Positions 7,306 to 8,186 of a DNA stretch of 8,186 bases are shown in pieces (the stretch's first letter is position 1; each line of letters starts with the position of its first letter). The stretch is from Candidatus Atribacteria bacterium (GTDB lineage Bacteria > Atribacterota > Phoenicimicrobiia > Phoenicimicrobiales > Stramentimicrobiaceae), in the NCBI GenBank assembly GCA_016934875.1, contig JAFGSC010000162.1, positions 1-8,186 of the forward strand. Reading direction: 5' to 3'. Under the pieces are notes generated by a model. That model was not told the origin of the DNA and ran no database searches. It saw nothing but the letters and a program-made list of their open reading frames with translations. The translations under genes and the position numbers were made by a program.

Positions 7306-7313
7306 ACTTGTTG

Positions 7314-7319
7314 ACCTCC
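7314..7319 (-). promoter_or_regulatory. Ribosome binding site of infB
   Basis: A full GGAGGT on the minus strand, eight bases before the infB ATG. It is the closest match to the consensus in the window, suggesting strong independent initiation on infB. Confidence 0.85.
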
Positions 7320-7324
7320 ATATG

Positions 7325-7351
7325 GAACATAACGTTACGACATGTCTGTTC
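7325..7351 (-). repeat. Two adjacent 8-bp palindromes framed by a GAACA/TGTTC inverted repeat in the infB leader
   Basis: On the plus strand the order is GAACA (7325-7329), TAACGTTA (7330-7337, perfect palindrome), C, GACATGTC (7339-7346, perfect palindrome), TGTTC (7347-7351, the reverse complement of GAACA). It lies between the ylxR stop and the infB ribosome binding site. The palindromes could be protein-binding half sites or part of an RNA fold; a role is not shown. Chance is possible for elements this short. Confidence 0.35.
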
Positions 7352-7372
7352 AGGATTTCACCTTACAATCCT
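7352..7372 (-). repeat. Small hairpin in the infB leader
   Basis: AGGATT (7352-7357) and AATCCT (7367-7372) are perfect inverted repeats around a nine-base loop. The hairpin abuts the double palindrome at 7325-7351, so the two could stack in the RNA. No U-run follows, so it is not a standard terminator. Confidence 0.3.
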
Positions 7373-7373
7373 T

Positions 7374-7401
7374 TATATAGCGTAAATTATAAATTACTCA
7401 A
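7374..7401 (-). promoter_or_regulatory. Weak promoter candidate before infB
   Basis: On the minus strand TTGAGT (7396-7401, overlapping the ylxR stop) and TATATA (7374-7379) are 16 bases apart. Each matches consensus at 4 of 6 positions. The location in the largest gap of the upper half of the block makes an internal infB promoter reasonable, but the match is weak. Confidence 0.25.
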
Positions 7402-7691
7402 TGAGTGATAATTTGTTTATTGCTCATTTCCTTTATCTTTTCTTCCAATTCTAGAATGATTTCAGGTGATAATTCTATATTTAATGCTTTCTCAATTCTT
7501 CTCTTTTTGATAGCTTCTTGAAAACATTTAATATTATAGCATAAATAAGTTCCCCGTCCTGACTTTTTACCAGTAATATCAATTTCAACCTCTCCTTGAG
7601 GAGTTCGGATAATTCTTAATAATTCTCTTTTCAGTTTTTTACCCTGGCAGCCAATGCAGGTCCTATAAGGAACTTTCTTCATGTTTTTCAT
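7398..7691 (-). CDS. ylxR: YlxR-family RNA-binding protein (RnpM)
   Basis: YlxR (renamed RnpM in B. subtilis) is a small nucleic-acid-binding protein reported to bind and modulate RNase P. It is nearly always encoded between nusA and infB. The 97-residue product has the family hallmarks: KVPYRTCIGC (6-15), a KRELLRIIRTPQGEVEID stretch (21-38), GRGTYLC (45-51) and Cys56, followed by a basic helix (AIKKRRIEKAL). Cys12, Cys15, Cys51 and Cys56 are the visible cysteines. The ATG at 7691 or the one three codons later could be the start. The upstream ribosome binding site is weak (GGATAGG, far from the ATG). nusA ends 42 nt upstream. Unlike many Bacilli and Clostridia, no L7Ae-like ylxQ gene separates it from infB. 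Confidence 0.93.
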   Translation of the reverse strand: MKNMKKVPYRTCIGCQGKKLKRELLRIIRTPQGEVEIDITGKKSGRGTYLCYNIKCFQEAIKKRRIEKALNIELSPEIILELEEKIKEMSNKQIITH

Positions 7692-7714
7692 ATATTATTT
7701 TTTTAAACCTATCC

Positions 7715-7738
7715 AATAATCTTTAATAAGCGATTATT
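7715..7738 (-). repeat. AT-rich inverted repeat over the nusA stop codon
   Basis: AATAATC (7715-7721) and GATTATT (7732-7738) are perfect 7-bp complements around a ten-base loop and enclose the nusA stop. The stem is nearly all A-U and is not followed by a U-run on the minus strand, so it is at most a weak hairpin and not a convincing terminator. Confidence 0.3.
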
Positions 7739-8186
7739 TTGCCTGCTTATTCGATTCTGAATCCTTATCGAAATTGTTTTCTTTTTTATACTGACTTTCA
7801 CTTTTAATGTCAATTTTCCAGCCGGTTAATTTAGCAGCCAATCTTGCATTTTGTCCTTCTTTTCCAATGGATAAGGATAATTGCTGATCGCTAACAACAA
7901 CCAAAGCCCTTTTTTCGTTTCCAAACAGCTGAACAAATAATACTTTTGCTGGATTAAGAGCATTGGCAATAAATGTTTTGTCGTCCTCATCCCATTTGAT
8001 GATATCAATTTTTTCTTCCTGCAATTCTGTCATAATCGATTTAATTCTAGATCCACGGTCACCAATACAAGAACCAATCGAATCGACCATTTCGTCTTTG
8101 CTATAAACCGCAATTTTTGAACGTTTTCCGGCTTCCCGTGCAGAGCATTTTATTTCAACCAAACCTTCATGTATTTCAGGTACCTC
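7734..8186 (-). CDS. nusA: Transcription termination/antitermination factor NusA, C-terminal 150 residues, cut by window edge
   Basis: NusA binds RNA polymerase and nascent RNA and controls pausing, termination and antitermination. The frame is open to the window edge at 8186, so the N-terminal polymerase-binding domain and the S1 domain lie outside. The visible part begins EVPEIHEG, the usual junction after S1. The first KH domain carries SAREAGKRSKIAVYS and GSCIGDRGSRI, followed by EEKIDIIKW and FIANALNPAKV. The second KH domain carries QQLSLSIGKEGQNARLAAKL and TGWKIDIKS. The protein ends with a short charged tail, with no acidic repeat domains like those of E. coli. In KH1 the GxxG loop is GDRG, where GPRG is the common form. 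ylxR follows 42 nt after the TAA stop. Confidence 0.97.
   Translation of the reverse strand, partial: EVPEIHEGLVEIKCSAREAGKRSKIAVYSKDEMVDSIGSCIGDRGSRIKSIMTELQEEKIDIIKWDEDDKTFIANALNPAKVLFVQLFGNEKRALVVVSDQQLSLSIGKEGQNARLAAKLTGWKIDIKSESQYKKENNFDKDSESNKQAK

Noticed and set aside
7335..7343. Mini reading frame ATG-TCG-TAA in the infB leader, with AAGGTG upstream, as a leader peptide
   Set aside because: The spacing to the purine-rich motif is about 15 bases and a two-codon peptide cannot be supported from sequence alone.
8160..8162. TTG as the start of the nusA-derived protein
   Set aside because: The frame continues upstream to the window edge with conserved NusA residues (EVPEIHEG), so this TTG is an internal Leu codon.

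Overview
The window is an AT-rich stretch carrying one long, tightly packed block of housekeeping genes, all read from the minus strand. In transcription order (high to low coordinate) these are: nusA (3' end only), ylxR/rnpM, infB, ylxP (DUF503), rbfA, a DHH/DHHA1 phosphoesterase of the NrnA type, truB, ribF, rpsO and pnp (5' part only). This is the classical nusA-infB-rbfA-truB-ribF-rpsO-pnp translation and RNA-metabolism cluster. The presence of ylxR, ylxP and an nrnA-like gene, with a bifunctional RibF, points to a low-GC Gram-positive (Bacillota/Clostridia-like) bacterium or a neighbouring low-GC lineage. TGA is used as a stop (ylxR, infB), so the code is standard. I cannot name a genus.

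Layout: 7734-8186 holds the C-terminal KH domains of NusA. 7398-7691 is YlxR. 7306-7397 is a 92-nt gap with a weak promoter candidate, a small hairpin and a double palindrome before infB (5377-7305). ylxP (5094-5375) starts one base after infB ends. rbfA is best started at 5059. The nrnA-like gene (3700-4698), truB (2729-3667) and ribF (1755-2726) follow with gaps of 10, 32 and 2 nt. The largest non-coding stretch, 1521-1754, separates ribF from rpsO. It holds a good sigma-70-type promoter and a long leader hairpin. rpsO (1254-1520) is followed after 48 nt by pnp (1-1205, running out of the window).

The genes fit one theme. NusA and YlxR act on transcription and RNA processing. IF2, RbfA and S15 serve initiation and 30S assembly. 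TruB modifies tRNA. PNPase and the NrnA-like enzyme degrade RNA, PNPase long chains and NrnA the short oligomers left over. RibF makes FMN and FAD. No convincing rho-independent terminator is visible between any two genes, so read-through of the block is likely, with an added promoter in front of rpsO-pnp.

I see no mobile element, CRISPR array, tRNA/rRNA gene or defence system. The most interesting item is the structured rpsO leader, a candidate S15 autoregulatory element. Other points worth a look are the missing L7Ae-like gene (ylxQ) between ylxR and infB, an Arg for His change in the IF2 switch I region, and the palindromic infB leader.
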